This document shows positions 35,989 to 45,150 of a stretch of DNA of 64,000 bases, in pieces; the first letter of the stretch is position 1, and the number at the start of each line of letters is the position of its first letter. Under the pieces are notes generated by a model. It ran no database searches. It was not told where the DNA came from and was given only the letters and a program-made list of their open reading frames with translations. The stretch is taken from positions 1 to 64,000 of the forward strand of contig CALUIU010000016.1 of the NCBI GenBank assembly GCA_944320795.1, read 5' to 3'. The translations under genes were made by a program, and so were the position numbers. Source of the stretch: Candidatus Paraprevotella stercoravium. GTDB lineage: Bacteria > Bacteroidota > Bacteroidia > Bacteroidales > Bacteroidaceae.

Positions 35989-38900
35989 TGGATGCCATGA
36001 ATAAGATAAAGATTCTATTGCTTATGATTGCCTGTTTGATAACAGGCGTTACTATGGCGCAGCAAAGACGTATTTCGGGTACCGTATCGGATGATTTTGG
36101 TGGCATTATGATGGCCAACGTTACCGAGGTGGATGCCAATAATCGTATCGTTTCTGCTACGACAACAGATATGAATGGTAACTTCACCATGACAATTAAG
36201 AATCCTAAGAATAAGTTGAAAATTACTTATATGGGATTCCAGAATCATGTTGAGGTGATTGGAAACAAAAGTGTTTTTAAAGTGAAGATGAAGGATGCTT
36301 CACGTACTTTGGATAATGTAACCGTAACTCACAAAAGAAAGATAATTAGTAACGGTCTTTCTATTCCGGAACGTGAAATTTCTGTAGCTCGTCAGAAATT
36401 TAACATGGATGAGATGCAGGGTCTTTCTTTTGAATCTGTAGATGAAGCGTTGCAGGGTAAGATTGCCGGTTTGGATATTGTGGCCAACTCTGGAAACTTG
36501 GGTGCCGGTACTACCATGCGTCTTCGTGGTACGACAACTATTAACGGTAATGCTGAACCGTTGATTGTTGTGGATGGTCATATATTTGAATTACCGGATA
36601 ATGCGCAGAACATTGATTTTGAGAATCTGGATAATGAGGAGCAGTTTTCAACTTTGCTTCAGGTGAATCCTGAGGATATTGCTGAGATTGAAGTGTTGAA
36701 AGATGCTTCTGCTACTGCTATTTGGGGATCTAAGGGTGCCAATGGTGTACTTTCTATCAAAACGCGTCGTGGTAGCCGTGGTAAGACCCGCGTGAATTTC
36801 TCTTATCGTTTCTCTGGAAACTGGCAGGGACAAGGTATGAGAATGTTGGATGGTGACGGATATACCATGATGTTGAAGGAGGCTTATTTTAATCCGAAGC
36901 AGGATCCAAATGCATCAAATATGTTGGAGTTGGATTATTTGCGCGACAGAAATGGTTACATCTATAATAACTATAGTCGAAATACAGATTGGATTGATGC
37001 AGTGACCCAGTTTGGTCAGGCTCATAATTATTATGTAACTTTGACCGGTGGTGGTGAAAAGGCTACATTCCGTATTGGTGTGGGCTACGATAAGGAGTCT
37101 GGTACGATTATCAAACAGAATCTGGATCGTTTTACAACACGTTTGGCTTTGGATTATTTTGTTTCTGACCGCATCAAGTTTTCTTCAAATTTCTCTTTGT
37201 CATTTACGGATAATCATAAGAACTATGATGACATTTTGGCTAGAGCTTATAAGGCTATGCCAAATATGAGTATTTATGAGTATAACGGCGATGTTGATAA
37301 TCCTCAATTAACAGGTAATTTCTTTAACATGTTGCCTTTGGCTACTGCTTCTGGTCATCAGCCTGGATATACATCTTCAAGTTTGAGCGATATGTATGCA
37401 AATGGTAATCCAGTAGCTGTCGCTAATTTGGCTTGGAAAAGAGAACAGAGTTTTAACATCACTCCACAGTTCTCTGTAGAGTATAAGTTCCTGGGTAAGG
37501 AAGATGATCAGACACAGTTGAATTATACCGGTGATGTGCAGATGCAGATCTACAATACCAGTGATAATTCTTATTTCCCTGCCGCATTGACAAATAATAA
37601 GTGGTATGACGGTATTAACTCTGCTTCAAACAGAGAGTATAAGAGTATGCAGTTTACTACCCGTCATGATTTGGCTTTCTATCCGAAATTCAATAACGAG
37701 GATCATGCCTTGAGTGCTTTGTTCCGTTTTGAGTTGACCAGTGGAACCAGTAATGATCAGTCTTTGAGTTCAAGAGGTATTCCAAGTGGTCTGACAGATC
37801 CGACCTTGGATGCTTATCTGACTGCGGCTAGCACAAGTCCTGGTGAATGGAGAAGTTTGTCATATACAGGATCTGTTCACTATTCTTATAAGAGTAGGTA
37901 CAGTTTGACAGCCACTCTTCGTACAGACGGACGTACAGATTTCGGTGCCGGAAAGAAGTTCGGAACCTTCCCTGGTGTGTCTGCACGTTGGAATATTATT
38001 GACGAGAATTTCATGAAACCGTTGAAAGGCTGGCTTTCTATGTTGGCTTTCCGTCCGGGTTGGGGTATCGTAGGTAACGTCGTTGGTGGTGGTTATAATC
38101 AGTATAACCGTTATGCTGACTTTGGTTCTTACGGTGGTTCTCATGGAGCTTTCCGACCAGAGAACTTGCGTTTGGCATCTTTGCAGTGGGAAAAGACCTC
38201 TTCTTGGAACTTAGGTTTCGATTTGGGACTGTGGAATGATTTGATTACCTTGGCTTTGGAAGTCTATGATAAGAAAACTACCGAATTGGCTCTGCAGAAC
38301 GTAGCCATTCCTTCACATACTGGATTTAGTTCTTTGGCTTGGCAGAACGTAGGAACGATGCGTAATAAAGGATGGGAATTGTATGTAAACACTTCTAGGT
38401 TTGCTCGTGTTGGAAAATTCAGTATGAAACTGAGTGCCAATATCGCTCAGAATATTAATCAGATTGAAGAGATGGATGCTTCTGTTTTGGAAAGTCTGAA
38501 TAAGGATTTCTCTTATACGAATGAGTCTTATTTAGGACGTGTGCAGATAGGTAACGCTTTAGGATCAATATACGGTTTCCGCTTCAAGGGTATTTATGCT
38601 TATGATTATGATCATAATGGTTATACAGAGCAATCTCAGAAAACTTATGCGAGTGGAGAAATAGATCCGAATCGTCCGGGATACTTCAGGAATGGTGATA
38701 AGGTGCCAACAGCTGCTGCAGCAGCCTTGCGTGGTGAGAATGCTACTTGTCCTATCGTTTACGACGCGAATGGAAATATGGTAACTGACGCAAAGGGTAA
38801 TCCGTTGCAGATGTATTTTAATGGCACACATGCTTTCGAGGGTGGAGATGCGATTTATGAAGACATCAACCATGATGGACAGATTAATGCGTTGGATATT

Positions 38901-39419
38901 GTTTATTTGGGTAATTCTAATCCAAAATGTAATGGAGGTTTCGGTATTGACCTGTATTACGGCAATTGGAGTCTGAGTGCGTCTTTCAACTATCGTATTG
39001 GAAACCAGATTATCAATATGGCGCGCATGCAGGCTGAAGATATGTTGAATAACAACAATCAGAGCGCTGCAACGAAGTGGAGATGGAGAAAGAATGGTGA
39101 TGATACAGAGATTCCAAGAGCAATGAATAGTAAGGCTGGTACAAGTTACAATGCTTTGGCCAGCGATCGTTATGTGGAGAATGGTGACTATTTGCGTTTC
39201 CAGTATTTAAGAATGGGTTATAGCTTCGACGCCAAGAAAATCAAAAAGTGGGGTCTGAGCGCCTTAAGTCTGTCTGCTTCTGCAAATAACTTGTGGGTGT
39301 GGAGTAAATATACAGGAACGGATCCTGATGTGACAACATCTGGTTGGGGTGTGGCTACAGATAGCAACAAGACACCACGCTCTAAATCCTTCACTGTTAG
39401 TTTGAATGTTGGATTTTAA
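35988..39419 (+). CDS. SusC/RagA-type TonB-dependent transporter 1
   Basis: A 1143-residue outer-membrane importer. A signal peptide (about 4-24, ending TMAQQ) is followed by a carboxypeptidase-regulatory-like domain (about 28-105) and a plug (about 125-265). The plug contains the SusC hallmarks EALQGKIAGLDI, MRLRGTTTINGNAEPLIVVDG and IEVLKDASATAIWGSKGANGVLSIKT. A 22-strand barrel ends in the typical aromatic terminus (SLNVGF). Translation is coupled to the fasciclin gene (TAATG). The second in-frame ATG, 9 bases on (35997), is equally likely. A calcium-binding-like DINHDGQINALDIVYLG loop lies near 966-982. The substrate is unknown. Confidence 0.93.
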   Translation: MDAMNKIKILLLMIACLITGVTMAQQRRISGTVSDDFGGIMMANVTEVDANNRIVSATTTDMNGNFTMTIKNPKNKLKITYMGFQNHVEVIGNKSVFKVKMKDASRTLDNVTVTHKRKIISNGLSIPEREISVARQKFNMDEMQGLSFESVDEALQGKIAGLDIVANSGNLGAGTTMRLRGTTTINGNAEPLIVVDGHIFELPDNAQNIDFENLDNEEQFSTLLQVNPEDIAEIEVLKDASATAIWGSKGANGVLSIKTRRGSRGKTRVNFSYRFSGNWQGQGMRMLDGDGYTMMLKEAYFNPKQDPNASNMLELDYLRDRNGYIYNNYSRNTDWIDAVTQFGQAHNYYVTLTGGGEKATFRIGVGYDKESGTIIKQNLDRFTTRLALDYFVSDRIKFSSNFSLSFTDNHKNYDDILARAYKAMPNMSIYEYNGDVDNPQLTGNFFNMLPLATASGHQPGYTSSSLSDMYANGNPVAVANLAWKREQSFNITPQFSVEYKFLGKEDDQTQLNYTGDVQMQIYNTSDNSYFPAALTNNKWYDGINSASNREYKSMQFTTRHDLAFYPKFNNEDHALSALFRFELTSGTSNDQSLSSRGIPSGLTDPTLDAYLTAASTSPGEWRSLSYTGSVHYSYKSRYSLTATLRTDGRTDFGAGKKFGTFPGVSARWNIIDENFMKPLKGWLSMLAFRPGWGIVGNVVGGGYNQYNRYADFGSYGGSHGAFRPENLRLASLQWEKTSSWNLGFDLGLWNDLITLALEVYDKKTTELALQNVAIPSHTGFSSLAWQNVGTMRNKGWELYVNTSRFARVGKFSMKLSANIAQNINQIEEMDASVLESLNKDFSYTNESYLGRVQIGNALGSIYGFRFKGIYAYDYDHNGYTEQSQKTYASGEIDPNRPGYFRNGDKVPTAAAAALRGENATCPIVYDANGNMVTDAKGNPLQMYFNGTHAFEGGDAIYEDINHDGQINALDIVYLGNSNPKCNGGFGIDLYYGNWSLSASFNYRIGNQIINMARMQAEDMLNNNNQSAATKWRWRKNGDDTEIPRAMNSKAGTSYNALASDRYVENGDYLRFQYLRMGYSFDAKKIKKWGLSALSLSASANNLWVWSKYTGTDPDVTTSGWGVATDSNKTPRSKSFTVSLNVGF

Positions 39420-39430
39420 ATGAAAGAATA

Positions 39431-41206
39431 ATGAAAAAATATAAAATGCTCAAAAAGGTTACCTTCTGTAGTTCTTTGCTTTTGGCATCGACTTTGACAT
39501 CTTGTACAGACTGGTTAACTCTTTATCCTATGGATAAGATTGTAGAGGAGAATTTTTGGGAAGACAAACGTGACTTGGAAAGTGTCCGGAATGCGGTTTA
39601 TGTTAATATGACCACTAATGATTGTCTGGAACGCTATATGGTTTGGGGAGAGTTGCGTTCAGACAATTTGATGGAAAATTCTGCAGTCGGACTTTCTGAT
39701 AACTTACGTGATATTTCTGAAAAAGTTGACATAAAACCGCAGAATCCTTATGCAAGTTGGTCCAAGTTTTACGAATCCATTAATTATTGTAATAAGGTCT
39801 TGCAGCACGGTCCCGAAATTTTGCAGAAAGACAAGAGCTTCTCTACTGTGGAATGGGAATATATGAAAGCCGAGATGGTGGCTTTGCGTGCGCTGAACTA
39901 TTTTTATCTGATTCGTGCTTTTGATGAGGTACCAATGGTCTTTACTGCTATCAACGATGATAGCGAAGTGCGTACACAGAAAGCGGTACCACAGTCCGTC
40001 CTGTTGGACTCTTTGGTAAATCAGATGGAGTATGTGATTAAACATGGAAAGATTTGTCCGAATTATGGTAATAGTGCTGACAATAAAGGTTTGATTACCG
40101 ATAAGGCATTCTATACCATTTTGGCTGATATTTATCTGTGGAGAGGATCACTTTACGATGGAAACGGTGAAGATGCTAAGGCTGATTCCAGTTATAAGGC
40201 ATGTATTGCTCATTGCTCAAAAGTAATCGATCTGTTTAGTGAGGATTATAAGAAATTATCACCTATGTCTCTGTCACAATTTGGAGCAGATGAAACTGAG
40301 CGTGCTGAAAATAAGTATCATTTGATCTGGAATACAGGAAACGATCGGGCAGGTTTGGAGAGTAATGCTTATAATAGTATTTTTGGAAGTGGTAACAGTT
40401 TCGAAAGTATTTTTGAATTGCAGTTTAACGGTAATGATGTTACTAATGCTTTGGTAGGAGTGTATTATCGGAATTCAAATGGTGCCGGATCTTTGTTACC
40501 TTCAAAAATTGCGAAGGCACAACCAGCCGGAGTTGATGCGGAAAATGCTTTATTCAGTAAAACGGATTTGCGTCGATGGGCTACTGTCGAAAATTTGAAA
40601 GCGCAGGATTATAGCATTATAAAATATGCGGCAGGATCGATTGGGCAGCCTTCTGTAAGTGATAATACGAACGTTAGCGAAGATGACATGAAACCGGAAT
40701 ATAGTCTTCGTAGTACTGCAAATGCGCATTGGATTTTTTATCGCTTGCCAGATGTGCTGTTAATGAAGGCTGAGGCTATGTGTCTTTTGAAGCAGGATGC
40801 TAAGCAGATTAATGAATTGCTAAATGCGGTATTCAAGCGTTCTAATCCAAAAGCTTTGCCAGAAGAATTGTTACCTGTACTAAATTATGGAGAAGAGGGT
40901 GGTAACGATAATATTCAGAAGCAGATTCTGAGAGAACGTAACCGTGAATTTTACGGTGAAGGAAAAAGGTGGTTTGACATCATGCGTTATGCTTTGCGAA
41001 AGGGGCAGGCCGAAGGACCTTCAGCTGCTTATTCGTTATTTAAAGCCAAATACGAGGAATCACAAAATGCCGGATCTATTGAGGGTAAATACAAACAGAA
41101 TATGAAAGTCATGTATTTCCCTTATAGTGAAACGGAAGTTAAGGCAAATCCGGAATTGGTGCAGAATCCGATCTGGAATGATCAAAGTACAATTCAAAAA
41201 AAATAA
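39431..41206 (+). CDS. SusD/RagB-type substrate-binding lipoprotein 1
   Basis: The lid partner of the upstream SusC. The 591-residue protein has a lipoprotein signal (LASTLTSC, Cys25). SusD-like N-terminal helical TPR regions follow, including RALNYFYLIRAFDEVPMV near 155-172. The C-terminal signature RERNREFYGEGKRWFDIMRYALRKG lies near 501-525 and is diagnostic. SusD lids close over SusC and bind the ligand at the cell surface. It is 11 bases from SusC 1 and 6 bases from the next fasciclin gene. Confidence 0.93.
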   Translation: MKKYKMLKKVTFCSSLLLASTLTSCTDWLTLYPMDKIVEENFWEDKRDLESVRNAVYVNMTTNDCLERYMVWGELRSDNLMENSAVGLSDNLRDISEKVDIKPQNPYASWSKFYESINYCNKVLQHGPEILQKDKSFSTVEWEYMKAEMVALRALNYFYLIRAFDEVPMVFTAINDDSEVRTQKAVPQSVLLDSLVNQMEYVIKHGKICPNYGNSADNKGLITDKAFYTILADIYLWRGSLYDGNGEDAKADSSYKACIAHCSKVIDLFSEDYKKLSPMSLSQFGADETERAENKYHLIWNTGNDRAGLESNAYNSIFGSGNSFESIFELQFNGNDVTNALVGVYYRNSNGAGSLLPSKIAKAQPAGVDAENALFSKTDLRRWATVENLKAQDYSIIKYAAGSIGQPSVSDNTNVSEDDMKPEYSLRSTANAHWIFYRLPDVLLMKAEAMCLLKQDAKQINELLNAVFKRSNPKALPEELLPVLNYGEEGGNDNIQKQILRERNREFYGEGKRWFDIMRYALRKGQAEGPSAAYSLFKAKYEESQNAGSIEGKYKQNMKVMYFPYSETEVKANPELVQNPIWNDQSTIQKK

Positions 41207-41212
41207 TGAACA

Positions 41213-43396
41213 ATGAAAGCATTTGAAAATATTAAGCATAAATGGGCAAAACTGTTGATGATTTCTTCTGCTGGACTATTGGTCTTTTCTGCATGTAAGG
41301 AGGAAATTGATACAGCGAACCGTTTTACATTTACCGGAGAAACAGTAGCAAGTTTTCTTCAAAAAAATGATACTTTGTTTGGACAATATACGGAATTGCT
41401 AAAGAATGTAAAGCAGAGTAGCAAAACGCAGTCCACAATTGCGACTTTATTGTCAATCACAACAAACAATTATACTTGTTTTGCACCGACGAATCAGGCA
41501 ATTAATGATTTCTTGGATTCAGCGTACACAAAGGGAGTTTTTCCGTCAAATGACTTTCTGGTCTTTTTGGATTCTGTGAAAGCTGACAAGGAAATTGCGG
41601 ATTCTTTGGCTGAAGTTATTGTTTTGAATAGTATTATTTCCCATGGCAATGACGTCAAAGGCCTTGAAGCCGAGAATTTTCCAGATGATAACGGTACTTT
41701 CCCATTACCCAACTTAAAGGATCGTTACTTGACTGCAAATAAAGAAACTCCAGTTGGAGGTCAGACAGAATATTATATTCTGGAAGACGTAAAGGTCGTT
41801 TATAAGAACCTAAAGGTTGAGAATGGTTATATACATGGTGTAAATAAAGTCGTTTCTCCTGCCACAGAAGGTGTTTCAGAAATCTTTGCCGGTGTTAAAA
41901 ATATGACTTTGTTTGACCAGTTGCTTCAGAAGACGGGATGGAGTGATTCTGTGTCAGCAGCACATGCTTTGGATCAGGCTTATGACGAACTGTATCTAAG
42001 CACAGATTTGGAAAGTGAAATGCCAGATAATATTGCAGCAGGTCAGAGTAAAAGTACTGCTTATGTCCCGGAGCACAGAAAATATGGATTCACCATTTTT
42101 GCTGAAACGGATGAGGCTCTGAATAATATTCTGGGATTGTCAAGTCCGGACGAATTGATTCAGAAACTGTCTGATCATCTGCATGGACTGTGGGGTAATA
42201 ATCAGATGGAAGGAGTAACCTTTGGTACTTCTGACGAAGATCTTCGTAAGCCGGATAATGCAATTAATCAGTTCGTGGCTTATCACATATTGCCTGTTGC
42301 GTTACCAAGTAATCAGTTGGTATACCACTACAATGAGAAAGATTACGACCGCAAGACCGGACGTTTGACTATTCCTGTTTTCGAATATTATGAAACAATG
42401 TCTATGGCTGGTGGCCCGCGCAGATTATTGAAAATCTATCAGAGTCGGGAAAGTGGTGGCGTACGTTTGAATCGTAAACCGATTATGGATACAGAAACCT
42501 ATGAGGAGATGGGGACCGACGTGGAAGGTATTTTGGTCGGAGGCCAGCAAGGTCTGGGGGCTGTAATCTCTGCAGTTAATGGTTATGTGTATCCAATTGA
42601 CGAATTGCTGGTTTATACAAATGAGGAAACAGCACGAAAAGTTCTGAAAGAGCGCATCCGATTTGATTGCGCATCTTTAGTTCCGGAGCTGATCAATTTA
42701 GGTTATCGTAGACCATCTGCTAAGATTAAAGGATCTAAGGATAATATTTATTTCCCAAGAGACTTCAAGACGAAGAATATTCAGCGTTCTCAGTATACTT
42801 ATTTCAGTTACCTGAGTGGCGTCAATCTAGACTGGAGTAATTATCAGGGAGATGAGTTGACTTTTAGAGGTAACTATGATATTACGGTAAAACTGCCGCC
42901 AGTACCATATGCCGGAACTTATGAGATCCGTTTGGCTATTTCCGGTAATACGATGCGAGGTATGTGTCAGGTTTATTTTGGAGCCGAAGGTGAGACTCTG
43001 ACACCGGTTGATATTCCGGTAGATTTACGTATGAAAGAAAATTACTCAAGTCCGGAAACAGTCGGTCTGGCCGAACTTAATGTAGGTTGGGAGCAGGAAA
43101 CCGATGATCAGGATTATAACGATCGTGTGAACAAGGCCTTGAGAAACAAGAAATGGATGAAAGGACCTCGTTATTATAGAGCTCAGTTGAAAACTTCAGC
43201 AGGTAATATGGCTTACAATTTGCCTACTGTAGTACGTAAGATTCTTACCGAAGAATATATGGAACCGAACCAGACCTATTATATCCGATTTAAGTCTGTT
43301 TTGGAGAATGCTAATACTGACTTCTATTTTGATTATATGGAAATGGTTCCTTCGGAGATTTATAATAATTCAGAGGTACTAGAGGATGAATGGTAA
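41213..43396 (+). CDS. Fasciclin-domain lipoprotein with C-terminal beta-sandwich, first
   Basis: A 727-residue predicted lipoprotein (lipobox LLVFSAC, Cys25-27 region). Two FAS1-like units lie at about 35-225 (YTCFAPTNQAINDFL; GYIHGVNKVV) and 230-475 (GFTIFAETDEALNNIL; GYVYPIDELLVY). A distinct C-terminal beta-rich module follows at about 505-715: NYDITVKLPPVPYAGTYEIRLAIS resembles a jelly-roll or galactose-binding-like fold, ending YIRFKSVLENANTDFYFDYMEMVP. This layout, adhesion domains plus a possible ligand-binding sandwich, is shared with the next gene. It probably decorates the surface alongside SusCD. No enzyme motif was seen. Confidence 0.83.
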   Translation: MKAFENIKHKWAKLLMISSAGLLVFSACKEEIDTANRFTFTGETVASFLQKNDTLFGQYTELLKNVKQSSKTQSTIATLLSITTNNYTCFAPTNQAINDFLDSAYTKGVFPSNDFLVFLDSVKADKEIADSLAEVIVLNSIISHGNDVKGLEAENFPDDNGTFPLPNLKDRYLTANKETPVGGQTEYYILEDVKVVYKNLKVENGYIHGVNKVVSPATEGVSEIFAGVKNMTLFDQLLQKTGWSDSVSAAHALDQAYDELYLSTDLESEMPDNIAAGQSKSTAYVPEHRKYGFTIFAETDEALNNILGLSSPDELIQKLSDHLHGLWGNNQMEGVTFGTSDEDLRKPDNAINQFVAYHILPVALPSNQLVYHYNEKDYDRKTGRLTIPVFEYYETMSMAGGPRRLLKIYQSRESGGVRLNRKPIMDTETYEEMGTDVEGILVGGQQGLGAVISAVNGYVYPIDELLVYTNEETARKVLKERIRFDCASLVPELINLGYRRPSAKIKGSKDNIYFPRDFKTKNIQRSQYTYFSYLSGVNLDWSNYQGDELTFRGNYDITVKLPPVPYAGTYEIRLAISGNTMRGMCQVYFGAEGETLTPVDIPVDLRMKENYSSPETVGLAELNVGWEQETDDQDYNDRVNKALRNKKWMKGPRYYRAQLKTSAGNMAYNLPTVVRKILTEEYMEPNQTYYIRFKSVLENANTDFYFDYMEMVPSEIYNNSEVLEDEW

Positions 43397-43411
43397 ATAA
43401 ATATTGATATT

Positions 43412-45130
43412 ATGAGCGATAAAAAATATATGAATATTTTGGGAAATGCAGTTTTTGGAATCAGTCTTTTGACTGGTTTCACTGCATGTTCTGATTCTAT
43501 TGATGAGCATTATTCTCCGTCTGCCGGAGTTGCTACGAAAACATTGTGGGAGCAGGTTGTGTCACAACCTGATCTCACTGACTTAGCCAAAATTTTGGAG
43601 AAAGTACATTATTATACGACAGAAAATAAGACTTCTGGCTTGACGTATAAAGATGTTCTTCAGGCTAATAACAAACTGACAGTGTGGGCACCGGTAAACG
43701 GTAGCTTTAATGTTGACTCTTTGCTGGCAGAAATCGATCGCGATGAGTATAGTGTTGACAAGCGTTTCATACGTAATCATATAAACACTTTCTCCCGTTC
43801 AGTTGCTGGTACAGAGCTGGATTCAATTCTCATGTTGAATTCAAAGGTTAATGTGCTGAATAATGCCGAGAATCAGTTCAAAGGTGTTGATATTGTTAAG
43901 AGAAATATTCCGGCAACTAATGGCTTGTTGCATAAATTGGCCCATGCCGCACAATTCCAGAATAATCTGTATGAATATATGCAGAATACCCCTCAGGTAG
44001 ACAGCTTATTCAAGTTTTTCCAGGCACGAGACACTACTTATATTGACGAAAGTCAAAGTGTTCAAGGAGGTATCATTGACGGTGAGATTACTTATGCGGA
44101 CACAGTCTGGACTACAGAGAGTAAGGCTTTTAATTATTCGTACAATTATCAAGGTGATACATGGGATGGCATCGCTGCTAATCTAAAGAATGAGGACAGT
44201 ACTTTTGTGATGATTATGCCAACCAATCAGGGATGGCGTACAGCTTTGGACAAAACATTGCCTTTTTATCAGTATATGAGCTTGCCGTATGCGAATTTGG
44301 ATGATGAGAATAAACCTCAGACTGTTAAGCCTGACGCTCTACAGAAGAAGCAGGCGCAGATGTCTATTGTAAACCGATTGGTTTTCAGTCCGAATCGTCA
44401 GAAGTATTATACTTTGGAAGATTTTGGTAATACGGATTCTTTGTTCACAACCAGAGGAGAAGTGATTGATTCTCCGTATTGTAACAATATCTTTAAAGGA
44501 ATACAACCGATTCCTGTAAGTAATGGTTATGTTTATTTGGCAGATGATTATCGTTACCCTTTGACTCAGGATATTGAAGTTGAAGGTGAAAACTCTTTCT
44601 ATTGGAATAAGAAAATGATTAGTGCTTCAACAACCTGGGCTGCCGCTTCTGTTACCAAGGCAAACCGAAATCCAAAGATTTCAGGAAGTGTCAGTGGAAA
44701 TGCTTATGGTTATTCAGCAGGAGCTACCGGAACAAGACAGGCTGCAAACTTTGTTTTCAAGTTGCCAAATGTCCTTTCTGCAACCTATGATATTTGGGCA
44801 ATTATTGTACCGGAAAATATCGCAGATACATTGAAGCAGAATGTACTTCCTTTGAAGTTTAAGGCAACTCTTAATTATTATAATGGTAAATCAACGACTT
44901 TAAGCAAGGAAGGTCCTACAAAGGATTTCATAGCTGATACTGCAAAAGTGGATACCATTCTGTTGTTTGAGAACTTTAAGTTCCCGGTAGCTTACAAAGG
45001 CGTTTCTGGCGCTTATCCTTTGTTGACTCTGGAGGTTTCCTCTAGATGGTCAGAGTGGCAAGGTTATGGAAATAAGTATGCCAATAGAATATATGTAGAT
45101 AAGATCATTCTCAAAGGAAAAGATGAATAA
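43412..45130 (+). CDS. Fasciclin-domain lipoprotein with C-terminal beta-sandwich, second
   Basis: A 572-residue predicted lipoprotein (TGFTAC lipobox near residue 26). A FAS1-like unit lies at about 38-185 (LTVWAPVNGSFNVDSLLAEI, then GLLHKLAHAAQF). A second, longer unit lies at about 190-385 (FVMIMPTNQGWRTAL; GYVYLADDYRY). A C-terminal beta-sandwich (about 395-570) has NFVFKLPNVLSATYDIWAIIVP and YPLLTLEVSSRWSEWQGYGNKYANRIYVDKI, the same strand order as the preceding protein's tail. The two tails look like one module family. It lies between the fasciclin and second SusC genes at 15 and 20 bases spacing. Confidence 0.83.
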   Translation: MSDKKYMNILGNAVFGISLLTGFTACSDSIDEHYSPSAGVATKTLWEQVVSQPDLTDLAKILEKVHYYTTENKTSGLTYKDVLQANNKLTVWAPVNGSFNVDSLLAEIDRDEYSVDKRFIRNHINTFSRSVAGTELDSILMLNSKVNVLNNAENQFKGVDIVKRNIPATNGLLHKLAHAAQFQNNLYEYMQNTPQVDSLFKFFQARDTTYIDESQSVQGGIIDGEITYADTVWTTESKAFNYSYNYQGDTWDGIAANLKNEDSTFVMIMPTNQGWRTALDKTLPFYQYMSLPYANLDDENKPQTVKPDALQKKQAQMSIVNRLVFSPNRQKYYTLEDFGNTDSLFTTRGEVIDSPYCNNIFKGIQPIPVSNGYVYLADDYRYPLTQDIEVEGENSFYWNKKMISASTTWAAASVTKANRNPKISGSVSGNAYGYSAGATGTRQAANFVFKLPNVLSATYDIWAIIVPENIADTLKQNVLPLKFKATLNYYNGKSTTLSKEGPTKDFIADTAKVDTILLFENFKFPVAYKGVSGAYPLLTLEVSSRWSEWQGYGNKYANRIYVDKIILKGKDE

Positions 45131-45150
45131 CAGATCTTTTTCAATTAAAA

